Both the position numbers and the translations under genes were made by a program. Source: GWF2-33-9 sp964500435 (GTDB taxonomy: Bacteria > Bacteroidota > Ignavibacteria > Kapaibacteriales > UBA2268). From it: a stretch of DNA of 64,000 bases. The notes beneath the pieces were generated by a model. That model searched no databases. It was not told where the DNA came from and was given only the letters and a program-made list of their open reading frames with translations. The stretch is taken from NCBI GenBank assembly GCA_964500435.1, contig CAZCNL010000003.1, positions 236,261-300,260 on the forward strand, in the 5' to 3' direction. This document shows, piece after piece, positions 56,914-64,000 of the stretch. The number at the start of each line of letters is the position of its first letter. The first letter of the stretch is position 1.

Positions 56914-57433
56914 TATCTTTAATTACTTGTAAATTATCTTTACAGTGTTGCAGTAAATTAGACACAGATTTTAATAAAATAGGATGTATGAAATTAGGTT
57001 CAATCTCAACAAGTGGTTGAAGAACAAATTTACGTAAATGAATTTCCGGATGTGGAATTTCGAGTAACTTGTTTTTTGAAATTTTATTTCCATAGAAAAG
57101 AATATCAATATCGATTTCTCTTTCAGACCATCTGGAACGAACTTGACGACCTAAATAATATTCGATTGATTTACATATATTTAATAATGAAGTTTCATTT
57201 AGCGTTGTGAAACCTGAAATTGCTGCATTAATGAACCAATTTTGATTAGTAATTCCATAAGGTTCTGTAACATAATAAGAAGATATTTTGACTGATTCTA
57301 ATGCATTTATTTCTTTGAGTAAATCAATTGCCTTCCGTATGTAGCTTACACGGTCACCAATGTTTGAACCTAATGCAAGAATTACTTTTATTTTATGTAA
57401 ATTATTGTTTTTCAAATGATTGTTCAGCTTCAA
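56906..57433 (-). CDS. folK: HPPK, 2-amino-4-hydroxy-6-hydroxymethyldihydropteridine pyrophosphokinase
   Basis: A 175-residue folate enzyme that pyrophosphorylates the pterin. GSNIGDRVSYIRKA near the N-terminus and RWSEREIDIDILFYGN plus the PHPEIHLRKFVLQPL segment are family marks. It overlaps folB by 32 bases and dnaG by eight; all three share the minus strand. Confidence 0.95.
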   Translation of the reverse strand: MKLNNHLKNNNLHKIKVILALGSNIGDRVSYIRKAIDLLKEINALESVKISSYYVTEPYGITNQNWFINAAISGFTTLNETSLLNICKSIEYYLGRQVRSRWSEREIDIDILFYGNKISKNKLLEIPHPEIHLRKFVLQPLVEIEPNFIHPILLKSVSNLLQHCKDNLQVIKDNE

Positions 57434-57776
57434 TGTAACTTAAAATTCCTTTGTAAGGAATATTATATTTTCTAACTTTTACAGATATTTTTTCCACGTA
57501 AGGAAAATTCTCGTAAATTCCATTTAATATTTCATAAACTAAAGTCTCAATTAAATTAAACGATTCTCCGGAAATAATTTCGTTAATTTGATATAAAATC
57601 TCTTCGTAATTCAAGGCTTTGGAAAGGTCATCAGTTAATATAGCTTGAGTCGAATCATATAAAATTTCTACGTCAACTTGAAATTTGCCACCATTTAGCT
57701 TTTCAAATTCTTTTACACCGTGATAAGCAAAAAATTCAAGGTCTTTGATAGTCAATTTTGATAATGTCTTTTTCAT
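57402..57776 (-). CDS. folB: Dihydroneopterin aldolase
   Basis: A 124-residue enzyme of folate synthesis. It begins with ITIKDLEFFAYHGV-type sequence (here LTIKDLEFFAYHGVKEFEKL), then the conserved LNYEEILYQI and NLIETLVYEI segments, whose Glu binds the pterin. It is the first gene of the folB-folK-dnaG run; a minus-strand TAATTTTG (57823-57830) lies upstream. Confidence 0.95.
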   Translation of the reverse strand: MKKTLSKLTIKDLEFFAYHGVKEFEKLNGGKFQVDVEILYDSTQAILTDDLSKALNYEEILYQINEIISGESFNLIETLVYEILNGIYENFPYVEKISVKVRKYNIPYKGILSYIEAEQSFEKQ

Positions 57777-57822
57777 AATGCCTTGAGCTTTTAAAATTAG
57801 AAATTTTACTTTTAAATAAATT

Positions 57823-57872
57823 CAAAATTAACAAAACTTTCTATACACTTCATAATAATTTTGATAATTTTG
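57823..57872. promoter_or_regulatory. Divergent promoter region of folB and the HD gene
   Basis: TAATTTTG occurs on the minus strand at 57830-57823 (folB) and twice on the plus strand at 57856-57863 and 57865-57872 (HD gene). Confidence 0.35.
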
Positions 57873-57905
57873 TTGTATATTTTTATTTAAATTAAGGAAT
57901 TTTTT

Positions 57906-58313
57906 ATGATAGAGCGAATTCCAACACGAGAAGAAGCATTAGCTTTGTTCTTGAAATATAACGAAACTCAATCACTTATAAATCACGGATTAGCAGTAGA
58001 GGCAGTGATGAGGCATTTTGCTCGAAAGAACAATGAAGATGAAGAAAAATGGGGAATAATTGGATTATTGCATGATTTAGATTATGAAAAATACCCCGAA
58101 CTTCATTGCCAAAAAACTAAAGAAATATTAGAAGAAAATAATTATCCATCGGATTGGATTCGGTCAATAATGTCACATGCTTATGGATTTACTACGGACA
58201 TTAAACCAGAAACACAACTTGAAAGAACATTATATGCAATTGATGAATTGACAGGTTTGATAACCGCAGTTGCTCTTGTTCGTCCTTCGAAAAAGTTGAG
58301 TGAATTGAGGTGA
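57906..58313 (+). CDS. HD-domain (HDIG) phosphohydrolase-like protein, frameshifted
   Basis: A 135-residue ORF with the HD core: NHGLAVEAVMRHFARK, LLHDLDYEKYPE and IMSHAYGF. It ends abruptly at LSELR. The rest of the usual protein (EVKSVKKKWKEKNFAAGANR, then a helical end) follows in another frame from 58310 to 58471. One base is missing near 58306-58312 (TTGAGGTGA for an expected TTGGAGGTG). The substrate of these small HD proteins is unknown. Confidence 0.8.
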   Translation: MIERIPTREEALALFLKYNETQSLINHGLAVEAVMRHFARKNNEDEEKWGIIGLLHDLDYEKYPELHCQKTKEILEENNYPSDWIRSIMSHAYGFTTDIKPETQLERTLYAIDELTGLITAVALVRPSKKLSELR

Positions 58314-58471
58314 AATCTGTAAAGAAAAAATGGAAGGAAAAAAATTTTGCTGCCGGAGCAAACCGAGAAGTAATTTTAAAAGGTGCCGAAATGCTTGCTG
58401 TTTCGTTAGATTATTTAATCGAAGAAACTATTGAGGGCATGCGTTCTGTTGCGGAAAAAATTGGACTTTAA
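58314..58471 (+). pseudogene. Displaced C-terminal part of the HD-domain gene
   Basis: Reads from 58310 as VKSVKKKWKEKNFAAGANRE and ends EKIGL at 58471. It fits the C-terminal end of HD proteins of this type and has no start codon of its own. A true frameshift mutation or an assembly error is equally possible. Confidence 0.75.
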
Positions 58472-58560
58472 GAAAACAATGGAACTAAATCTAAATTCTT
58501 GACTTATTAAAATCTAGAAAAAATTCATTTTATTTATTGCTGTTAAATATTTTTTTCTTA

Positions 58561-58580
58561 ATTTCGTTATTGAACGAAAT
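58561..58580 (+). promoter_or_regulatory. Candidate ArsR operator
   Basis: The perfect palindrome ATTTCGTT, four bases, AACGAAAT lies 13 bases before the arsR ATG. A further half-site GACGAAAT follows at 58581-58588 region. Position and symmetry fit autoregulation by an ArsR dimer. Confidence 0.5.
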
Positions 58581-58593
58581 GACGAAATAAAAA

Positions 58594-58941
58594 ATGAATG
58601 ATCTATTGAATATTTTCAAAATCCTTTCCGATAAAAATCGCCTAAGAATATTAATGATGCTTTATGAACAAGAATTATGTGTTTGTGAAATACAGGAAAT
58701 AATTCAAGTAACAATTTCAACTGTATCAAAGCATCTTTCAATTTTAAAATCTGCAGGTTTTATAGAAGAAAGGAAAAAAGGAAAATGGGTATATTACCGT
58801 ATTGCTAAAAACTTTAATAATATGCCTTTAAAAGAAATTCTATTTATTTTGCCAAGTTGGTTGGAAGGAAATGAAGAAATAATAAATGATTTGGAAAAAG
58901 TAAAAAAAATAAAAGAAGTATTAACTTGTTCAACAAATTAA
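58594..58941 (+). CDS. arsR: ArsR-family metalloregulator
   Basis: A 115-residue winged-helix repressor. LSDKNRLRILMMLYEQELCVCEI and TISTVSKHLSILKSAGFIEE are typical of ArsR/SmtB. The CVC at about residues 28-31 (ELCVCEI) is the alpha-3 As(III) site. It is the first gene of the arsenic operon, and the arsC ATG follows eight bases after its stop. It probably represses the operon and is released by As(III). Confidence 0.93.
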   Translation: MNDLLNIFKILSDKNRLRILMMLYEQELCVCEIQEIIQVTISTVSKHLSILKSAGFIEERKKGKWVYYRIAKNFNNMPLKEILFILPSWLEGNEEIINDLEKVKKIKEVLTCSTN

Positions 58942-58949
58942 TAAAAAGT

Positions 58950-59372
58950 ATGAAAAAGATACTAATATTATGTACTGGTAATACATGCAGAAGCCAAATG
59001 GCACAAGGTTTTTTAGCAACTCTTGATAATAACATCCAAGTATTATCAGCAGGAACTGTTCCAGGCTCAAATGTTAATCCAAATGCTATTAAAGTAATGA
59101 ATGAAATTGGGATTGATATTTCAAATAATTATCCGAAATCAGTAGATATTTATTTAGACCAACCCTTTGATTTTGTGATTACTGTTTGTGATGGTGCGAA
59201 AGAAGCCTGTCCTGCTTTTGTTGGTAAAGTCGATACTCGTTTGCATATTGGTTTTGAAGATCCTGCAGATGCAACTGGCACACCAGAAGAAGTTCTTAAC
59301 GTATTCAGAAAAGTGAGAGATGAAATAATTCGAGACTTTACAAAATTTTATAACGATTATATTAAAAAGTGA
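58950..59372 (+). CDS. arsC: Arsenate reductase, thioredoxin-coupled LMW-PTPase type
   Basis: A 140-residue enzyme reducing arsenate to arsenite. P-loop C8-TGNTC-R14-S at residues 8-15; two further Cys in VCDGAKEACPAF match the redox relay of the pI258-type ArsC; the general acid Asp lies in GFEDPADATGT. I chose the ATG at 58950 because the 8 residues before it (from 58926) overlap arsR and precede the beta-1 strand. Thioredoxin-like genes follow in the operon. Confidence 0.93.
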   Translation: MKKILILCTGNTCRSQMAQGFLATLDNNIQVLSAGTVPGSNVNPNAIKVMNEIGIDISNNYPKSVDIYLDQPFDFVITVCDGAKEACPAFVGKVDTRLHIGFEDPADATGTPEEVLNVFRKVRDEIIRDFTKFYNDYIKK

Positions 59373-59376
59373 CATT

Positions 59377-60432
59377 ATGTTTAAGCAAATTGAAAAGAAA
59401 AGTTTTCTAAAGGAACTAATTGATAATAAAATTATTTTCCCTATATTATTATTACCAATTTGGTTTCTTATTTATCATTATCTTCAAAATTTTACAGATT
59501 GGATAGTATTTGATTTAATTGGGATGGATAAAACGACGCATTTAACGAGTGCAGTCAATTTCTTTATATTCGAAGTACCGAAAGTATTAATGTTACTTAC
59601 TCTTATTGTTTTTGCTGTTGGGATAGTAAGGAGTTATTTTTCACCCGAAAGAACACGTAAAATTTTAGGTGGTAAAAAACTTTTTGTAGGAAATGTTTTA
59701 GCAAGTTTTCTTGGAATAGTAACACCGTTTTGCTCCTGTTCCGCAATTCCACTATTTCTTGGTTTCGTTGAAAGTGGTGTTCCTTTAGGAGTAACATTTT
59801 CTTTTTTAATAGCAGCACCGATGATAAATGAAGTTGCTGTTGTTCTTTTATTTGGATTATTTGGCTGGAAAACAGCATTACTATATATGTCCACAGGACT
59901 TTTAATTGCAATTCTTTCGGGATTTATAATTGGTAAATTAAAGCTTGAAAAATATGTTGAAGAGTGGGTTTACAACATTAAAGTTGGAAATAATAATTTA
60001 GAAGACGAGAAATTGACTTTTTCAGACAGAATATCACTGGGTTATGATGCAGTAAAAGAAATTGTGGGCAAAGTTTGGTTGTATGTTGTTTTAGGTATTG
60101 CGGTTGGTGCTGGTATTCACGGTTACGTACCAGAAAACTTTATGGCGGGATTAATGGGGAAAAGTGCTTGGTGGTCAGTCCCAATTGCTGTTATTCTTGG
60201 TGTACCAATGTATTCGAATGCTGCTGGAATTATTCCTATAGTACAAGCTTTGCTCGAAAAAGGTGCCTCTCTTGGTACTGTTTTAGCATTTATGATGAGT
60301 GTTATTGGTTTATCCTTGCCAGAAACTATCATTTTAAAGAAAGTTCTAAAAATCCAATTAATTTTAGTTTTTGTTGGAATTGTTGCTGTAGGAATAATAA
60401 TAGTGGGTTATTTGTTTAATTTAATATATTGA
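59377..60432 (+). CDS. ArsP-like permease (DUF318/UPF0718)
   Basis: A 351-residue protein with about nine transmembrane helices. TPFCSCSAIPLFLGFVESGV contains the conserved Cys pair of the ArsP family, which exports trivalent organoarsenicals. PMYSNAAGIIPIVQAL is the second repeat. A signature thioredoxin-like gene follows 16 bases on, as is usual beside this permease. Its real substrate here (methylarsenite or other) is not shown. Confidence 0.85.
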   Translation: MFKQIEKKSFLKELIDNKIIFPILLLPIWFLIYHYLQNFTDWIVFDLIGMDKTTHLTSAVNFFIFEVPKVLMLLTLIVFAVGIVRSYFSPERTRKILGGKKLFVGNVLASFLGIVTPFCSCSAIPLFLGFVESGVPLGVTFSFLIAAPMINEVAVVLLFGLFGWKTALLYMSTGLLIAILSGFIIGKLKLEKYVEEWVYNIKVGNNNLEDEKLTFSDRISLGYDAVKEIVGKVWLYVVLGIAVGAGIHGYVPENFMAGLMGKSAWWSVPIAVILGVPMYSNAAGIIPIVQALLEKGASLGTVLAFMMSVIGLSLPETIILKKVLKIQLILVFVGIVAVGIIIVGYLFNLIY

Positions 60433-60448
60433 TTTCATTGGAGAATTT

Positions 60449-60703
60449 ATGTTAATTCAAGTTTTTGGTCCTGGTTGTGTTAATTGCTTAACTCTTGAAA
60501 AAAGAGTGAAACAAGCAATTGAAAGTTTGCAAATAGATGCAGAATATAAAAAAATTGAAGATTTTCAAATTATGATGGCTATGGGAATTATGAGAACTCC
60601 AGCATTATCGATAGACGGTAAAGTAATCTTTCAAGGTAGAGTGCCAACTGTTAACGAACTCAAAGAAATTATCACAGGAGCAAAAAATGAAAATTCAAAT
60701 TAA
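60449..60703 (+). CDS. Small thioredoxin-like protein
   Basis: An 84-residue glutaredoxin/thioredoxin-fold protein with GPGCVNCLTLEKRV at the N-terminus (CxxC) and MRTPALSIDGKVIFQGRVP, which holds the cis-Pro. It commonly accompanies DUF318 permeases. It overlaps the arsF-like gene by 17 bases. It probably hands electrons to ArsC or the permease. Confidence 0.88.
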   Translation: MLIQVFGPGCVNCLTLEKRVKQAIESLQIDAEYKKIEDFQIMMAMGIMRTPALSIDGKVIFQGRVPTVNELKEIITGAKNENSN

Positions 60704-61118
60704 AATATTTTTCATTTTTTCAATATTATTATTTTCTCATAATTTATTAAATGCAAACGAGAGTAATAAATTGAAAGCAGAAAACGAATGCATTGATGTT
60801 TTATATTTTCACGCTACTGTTCGTTGCGAAGGATGTTTGCGTATAGAGGAATTTATAAATCAAACAATCAATTATGCTTTCAAGGAAGAACTAAAAGATA
60901 GCACAATCAAATTGAAATCGCTTGATTTTTTACAACCTGAAAATGAACATTTTCAAGATGATTATAAATTCGATGTGCAAAGTTTAATTTTAAGTAAAAA
61001 AATAAACGGGAAAGAAGTCGCATGGAAAAATCTAGATTCAATTTGGGATTTAGATGGTGATTTTGGCAAATTCGAAGCATATGTTGAAAGAGAAGTTCGT
61101 AATTTTATAAATAAATAA
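60687..61118 (+). CDS. ArsF-like redox protein
   Basis: A 143-residue exported protein with a signal peptide (ends near LNANE) and a CxxC-bearing core: FHATVRCEGCLRIEEFINQT. The following strands and the C-terminal FEAYVEREVRNFI match the family named nitrophenyl nitroreductase subunit ArsF in databases, as I remember it. It sits between two cytoplasmic Trx-like genes in the arsenic operon. The function is not established. Confidence 0.7.
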   Translation: MKIQIKIFFIFSILLFSHNLLNANESNKLKAENECIDVLYFHATVRCEGCLRIEEFINQTINYAFKEELKDSTIKLKSLDFLQPENEHFQDDYKFDVQSLILSKKINGKEVAWKNLDSIWDLDGDFGKFEAYVEREVRNFINK

Positions 61119-61148
61119 TAAATAGTATTTTAGTAAATTTGGTGTAAT

Positions 61149-61388
61149 ATGAAAATTAAAGTATTGGGTACAGGTTGTTCAAAATGTATTTCGCTCGAAA
61201 GAAAATTGAACGAACTTGTTAAAGAACATAATCTTGATGTGGAAATCGAAAAAGTTTCACAATTAGAAGAAATTATGAAATATGGTATTATGATGACGCC
61301 GGGCTTAGTAATTAATGAAAAAGTAGTAAGTTTCGGGTCAGTTCCAAAAGACAAACAAATATTAAAATGGATAGAGGAGGCAAAATAA
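61149..61388 (+). CDS. Small thioredoxin-like protein, second copy
   Basis: A 79-residue protein with GTGCSKCISLERKL (CxxC) and MMTPGLVINEKVV (cis-Pro). It is paralogous to the 84-residue protein upstream. The stop overlaps the next start (TAATG). A TAAATTTG box at 61134-61141 stands directly before the ATG. Confidence 0.88.
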   Translation: MKIKVLGTGCSKCISLERKLNELVKEHNLDVEIEKVSQLEEIMKYGIMMTPGLVINEKVVSFGSVPKDKQILKWIEEAK

Positions 61389-61750
61389 TGAAAAAATCTC
61401 TGATTTATTTAGCTATTATTTTATTTGCATTAATATCAATTAATGCCGCAGAAACAAACCCGAAAATAACTTTTATTGAATTAGGTTCCGTCAATTGTAT
61501 CCCTTGTAAAAAAATGCAACCTATTATGAAGTCAGTAGAAGAAAAATATGGGAACCAAATCAAAGTTATTTTTTACGACGTTTGGAAAGATGAATATAAA
61601 AGTAAAGCACAAGAATACAAAATACGCTTGATACCTACGCAAATATTTTTAGATAGTAATGGAAAAGAAATATATAGACATGAAGGATTTTATCCTGAAA
61701 ATGATTTAGATGCATTTTTGCAATCTAAAGGGTTGAAACCTAAAAAATAG
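61388..61750 (+). CDS. Exported thioredoxin-like protein
   Basis: A 120-residue protein with a signal peptide (ends near INAAE), then a classic thioredoxin fold: LGSVNCIPCKKMQPIM (CIPC), YDVWKDEYKSKAQEYKI and RLIPTQIFLDSNGKEIYRHEG. The ATG at 61388 is chosen over 61367 because it opens the signal peptide. It is next to a CcdA-type gene, from which it probably receives electrons in the periplasm. Confidence 0.88.
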   Translation: MKKSLIYLAIILFALISINAAETNPKITFIELGSVNCIPCKKMQPIMKSVEEKYGNQIKVIFYDVWKDEYKSKAQEYKIRLIPTQIFLDSNGKEIYRHEGFYPENDLDAFLQSKGLKPKK

Positions 61751-61760
61751 TCGAGATAAA

Positions 61761-62462
61761 ATGATAGAATCTATTTTTAATACATTAAGCGAGCTACTTT
61801 ACGGGAATTATTATTTAGCAATATTTTCTGCATTCTCTTGGGGGATATTGAGTATTATACTCAGTCCCTGTCATTTATCAAGCATACCATTAATCATAGG
61901 ATTTTTAAACTCACAAGGGAAAATTACATTAAAAAGAACATTTTCACTATCACTGACATTTGCGATTGGTATTTTAGTGACTATTGCCTTAATTGGTGTT
62001 ATTACACTTGCAATGGGCAGATTGATGGGTGATGTCGGTTCAACAGGAAATTATATAGTTGCAGCTGTATTTTTTATCGTTGGTCTATATTTGCTCGACA
62101 TAATTAAATTACCTTGGGACGGGATCGGCATTAAAGGAACAAAATATAAAGGTTATCCCGCCGCTTTAATTATCGGGTTAATTTTTGGAATAGGACTCGG
62201 ACCCTGTACATTCGCATATATGGCACCAATTCTTGGGGTTGTCTTCAGTGTTTCATCGTCAAATCTCTTTTTAGCGATTTCATTGCTTGCAGCTTTTGCT
62301 CTCGGTCATTGCTTCGTAATTGTCTTAGCAGGGACACTATCGAAAAAAGTTCAAGAATATTTAAACTGGACAGAAAACTCAAAGGTCTCCACTTATATTA
62401 AGAGAACTTGTGGTGTTCTTGTAATATTTGGTGGTTTTTATTTAATATATACCACATTTTAA
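61761..62462 (+). CDS. CcdA/DsbD-beta-type membrane electron carrier
   Basis: A 233-residue protein with six transmembrane helices. The two Cys that relay electrons across the membrane lie in LSPCHLSSIPLIIGF and GLGPCTFAYMAP. It passes reductant from cytoplasmic thioredoxin to periplasmic partners, here presumably the exported thioredoxin and the ArsF-like protein of the same operon. Confidence 0.85.
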   Translation: MIESIFNTLSELLYGNYYLAIFSAFSWGILSIILSPCHLSSIPLIIGFLNSQGKITLKRTFSLSLTFAIGILVTIALIGVITLAMGRLMGDVGSTGNYIVAAVFFIVGLYLLDIIKLPWDGIGIKGTKYKGYPAALIIGLIFGIGLGPCTFAYMAPILGVVFSVSSSNLFLAISLLAAFALGHCFVIVLAGTLSKKVQEYLNWTENSKVSTYIKRTCGVLVIFGGFYLIYTTF

Positions 62463-62496
62463 GATTAAATAAATGTTAAACTAAAATGAATTCTAT

Positions 62497-63540
62497 ATGG
62501 AAAAAATAACAAAAAAACTTAGCTTTTTAGACCGATATTTGACTCTTTGGATTTTTCTTGCAATGTTCATTGGTGTCATTTCTGGATATCTTTTCCCATC
62601 AATTGTAGATTTCTGGAACCAATTTCAATCTGGGACTACTAATGTACCAATTGCTATTGGATTGATACTTATGATGTATCCTCCACTTGCAAAAGTTAAA
62701 TATGAAGAGCTGGGTGATGTGTTTAAAAACTTTAAGATACTTGTGTTGTCTCTTGTTCAAAATTGGGTTATTGGTCCTGTATTAATGTTCTTGCTTGCAG
62801 TTCTACTTTTATCCGACTATCCAAATTATATGGCTGGACTTATTATGATAGGACTTGCAAGATGTATAGCAATGGTAATTGTTTGGAACGAACTTGCAAA
62901 AGGAGATACCGAGTATGCGGCTGGTCTTGTGGCTTTCAATTCAATTTTCCAAGTTCTTTTTTATTCAATTTATGCATACGTTTTTTTGACAGTCTTACCA
63001 AATTGGTTGGGGCTTCAAGCATTTAAAGTAAATATTACAATTGGTCAAATTGCAGAAAGTGTCTTCATCTATCTCGGAATACCATTTATTGCCGGAATCA
63101 TTACTCGGTTTTCGCTCATTAAGATAAAAAATAAGGAATGGTATCATAAGAATTTCATTCAGAAAATAAGTCCTATAACACTTATAGCCCTTTTGTTTAC
63201 AATAATTGTGATGTTCTCTCTGAAAGGTGAATATATCGTAAAAATTCCTCTTGATGTTGTTAGAATTGCCATACCTTTACTTCTTTATTTTGTTATAATG
63301 TTTCTTGTTTCCTTTTATATGGGAAAGAAAGTCGGTGCAGATTATTCAAAAACAGCTACTTTATCATTTACAGCGGCAAGTAATAATTTTGAACTTGCAA
63401 TAGCAGTTGCAGTTGCCGTTTTTGGAATTAATTCAGGTGAAGCTTTTGCTGCGGTAATTGGACCATTAGTTGAAGTGCCTGTGTTAATAGGATTAGTGAA
63501 TGTTTCATTATGGTTCAAGAAAAAATATTTTGACAAATAA
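62497..63540 (+). CDS. acr3: ACR3-family arsenite efflux transporter
   Basis: A 347-residue membrane protein with ten helices. LARCIAMVIVWNELAKGD carries the essential Cys of ACR3; VEVPVLIGLVNVSLWFKKKY is the C-terminal signature. It extrudes arsenite and is the last gene of the operon, 34 bases after the CcdA-type gene. Confidence 0.95.
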   Translation: MEKITKKLSFLDRYLTLWIFLAMFIGVISGYLFPSIVDFWNQFQSGTTNVPIAIGLILMMYPPLAKVKYEELGDVFKNFKILVLSLVQNWVIGPVLMFLLAVLLLSDYPNYMAGLIMIGLARCIAMVIVWNELAKGDTEYAAGLVAFNSIFQVLFYSIYAYVFLTVLPNWLGLQAFKVNITIGQIAESVFIYLGIPFIAGIITRFSLIKIKNKEWYHKNFIQKISPITLIALLFTIIVMFSLKGEYIVKIPLDVVRIAIPLLLYFVIMFLVSFYMGKKVGADYSKTATLSFTAASNNFELAIAVAVAVFGINSGEAFAAVIGPLVEVPVLIGLVNVSLWFKKKYFDK

Positions 63541-63639
63541 GAATAAAAGCAGTATAAATGTCATTTATAAAAATTCATATACTTCAAATTTATCCAAATT
63601 GACTTAATTAAACTAAGAAAGAATTATTAATATTACTTC

Positions 63640-63664
63640 GCCCCTCTCGCAAAAACTGAGGGGC
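63640..63664 (+). terminator. Possible terminator after acr3
   Basis: GCCCCTC (63640-63646) pairs with GAGGGGC (63658-63664), loop 11 bases. The following T content is low, so termination is uncertain. Confidence 0.45.
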
Positions 63665-63701
63665 TATTCATTTTCACAGCAATGATGGTAAAAGACGGTT
63701 G

Positions 63702-63779
63702 TGTCATTGCCAGTAAACGAAAGTCGACGAAGCAATCCCATGGGTGCAAGAGATTGCTTCGCTATCGCTCGCAATGACG
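63702..63779. repeat. REP-like palindromic element
   Basis: The left arm (63702-63737: GTCATTGC ... GAAGCAATC) and right arm (63752-63779: GATTGCTTCG ... GCAATGACG) are inverted. The GTCATTGC/GAAGCAATC vocabulary is common to intergenic repeats in many bacteria. It is in the 460-base region beyond acr3. Confidence 0.7.
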
Positions 63780-63949
63780 AAGTTAAAAATTTTTTTTATC
63801 AGAAGTGTAATTTTTTTTTAAAAATTCACTCTTTATATATAAAGAATTTGTTAAATTAGGAAAAGTAAAATTTGCAAAAAGAAAAAATTAATGCAAGAAG
63901 GAAATAAAAATATTGGGAAGGCGGAAAATGCGGAAAAGGGCATAGGATG

Positions 63950-64000
63950 GGCTTTATGGCTTTATGGCTTTATGGCTTTATGGCTTTATGGCTTTATGGC
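63950..64000. repeat. 8-bp tandem repeat (GGCTTTAT) running off the window
   Basis: More than six exact copies of an 8-base unit, from 63950 to the last base. The remainder of 63541-64000 has no supported gene. Confidence 0.92.

Noticed and set aside
60075..60419. Cys/Trp-rich 114-codon plus-strand ORF
   Set aside because: It is an out-of-frame shadow of the ArsP-like permease gene, which has strong family motifs.
62763..63026. Cys-rich 87-codon plus-strand ORF
   Set aside because: Shadow frame inside acr3.
63702..63779. Attachment site or IS end for the arsenic operon
   Set aside because: No transposase, integrase or target duplication is visible; a REP-like element is the simpler reading.

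Overview
The window is a low-GC stretch of bacterial chromosome whose content points to the Bacteroidota/Ignavibacteria/Kapabacteria group. Three large secreted proteins end in type IX secretion (T9SS) sorting domains, and many genes carry a TAnnTTTG element of the kind used as the -7 box in Bacteroidota. The genus cannot be named from the sequence. Most of the window is ordinary core chromosome: menA, lon, pdxA, an Mla lipid-transport operon, an HtrA/DegP protease, coaE, ppdK, mdh, gltA, dnaG, folB, folK and two tRNA genes.

Layout. 1-2.4 kb: a partial CHASE/PAS histidine-kinase-like protein and a receiver-plus-kinase hybrid. 2.4-6.5 kb (minus): menA, an MFS transporter and an ABC-F ATPase, tightly packed. 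6.7-14.7 kb: a TonB-dependent receptor, a MerR regulator with a Cys-rich CW-type tail, two T9SS cargo proteins and a small secreted protein. 14.8-22.2 kb: tRNA-Phe, lon, a dienelactone-hydrolase-like protein, a GT-C glycosyltransferase, pdxA and a LolC/E-type permease. 22.3-28.6 kb: mlaE(STAS)-mlaF-mlaD, htrA, tRNA-Glu, coaE and a sigma-70 family factor. 28.7-33.4 kb: hemerythrin, a membrane acyltransferase and pyruvate phosphate dikinase. 33.4-38.5 kb (minus): a duplicated accessory locus, described below. 38.8-41.7 kb (minus): dCMP deaminase, mdh and gltA. 41.9-51.9 kb (minus): a giant WD40/T9SS protein, an acyl-CoA synthetase, an Ntn-hydrolase acylase and an extended SDR. 52-57.8 kb: a sugar-nucleotide pyrophosphorylase fused to a degenerate mutase domain, an EIIA protein, then dnaG-folK-folB on minus. 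57.9-63.5 kb: a frameshifted HD-domain gene and an arsenic-resistance operon. 63.5-64 kb: a hairpin, a REP-like palindrome and an 8-bp tandem repeat that runs off the window.

The best candidate for an undescribed system is at 33.4-38.5 kb. On the minus strand an outer-membrane-barrel-like gene is followed by two paralogous units. Each unit holds a 112-bp repeat, a gene for a small secreted protein of about 142 codons, an intercistronic hairpin, and a large secreted protein with an N-terminal thioredoxin-like region and a predicted beta-propeller. The repeat downstream of the first unit still carries the last codons of the barrel gene, which is direct evidence of duplication. One of the two small genes has an in-frame TAA at codon 81.

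The arsenic operon combines arsR, a thioredoxin-type arsC, an ArsP-like permease and acr3 with three thioredoxin-like proteins, an ArsF-like protein and a CcdA-type membrane reductant carrier. This suggests a dedicated redox supply for arsenic detoxification. No CRISPR array, rRNA gene, complete insertion sequence or prophage was seen.
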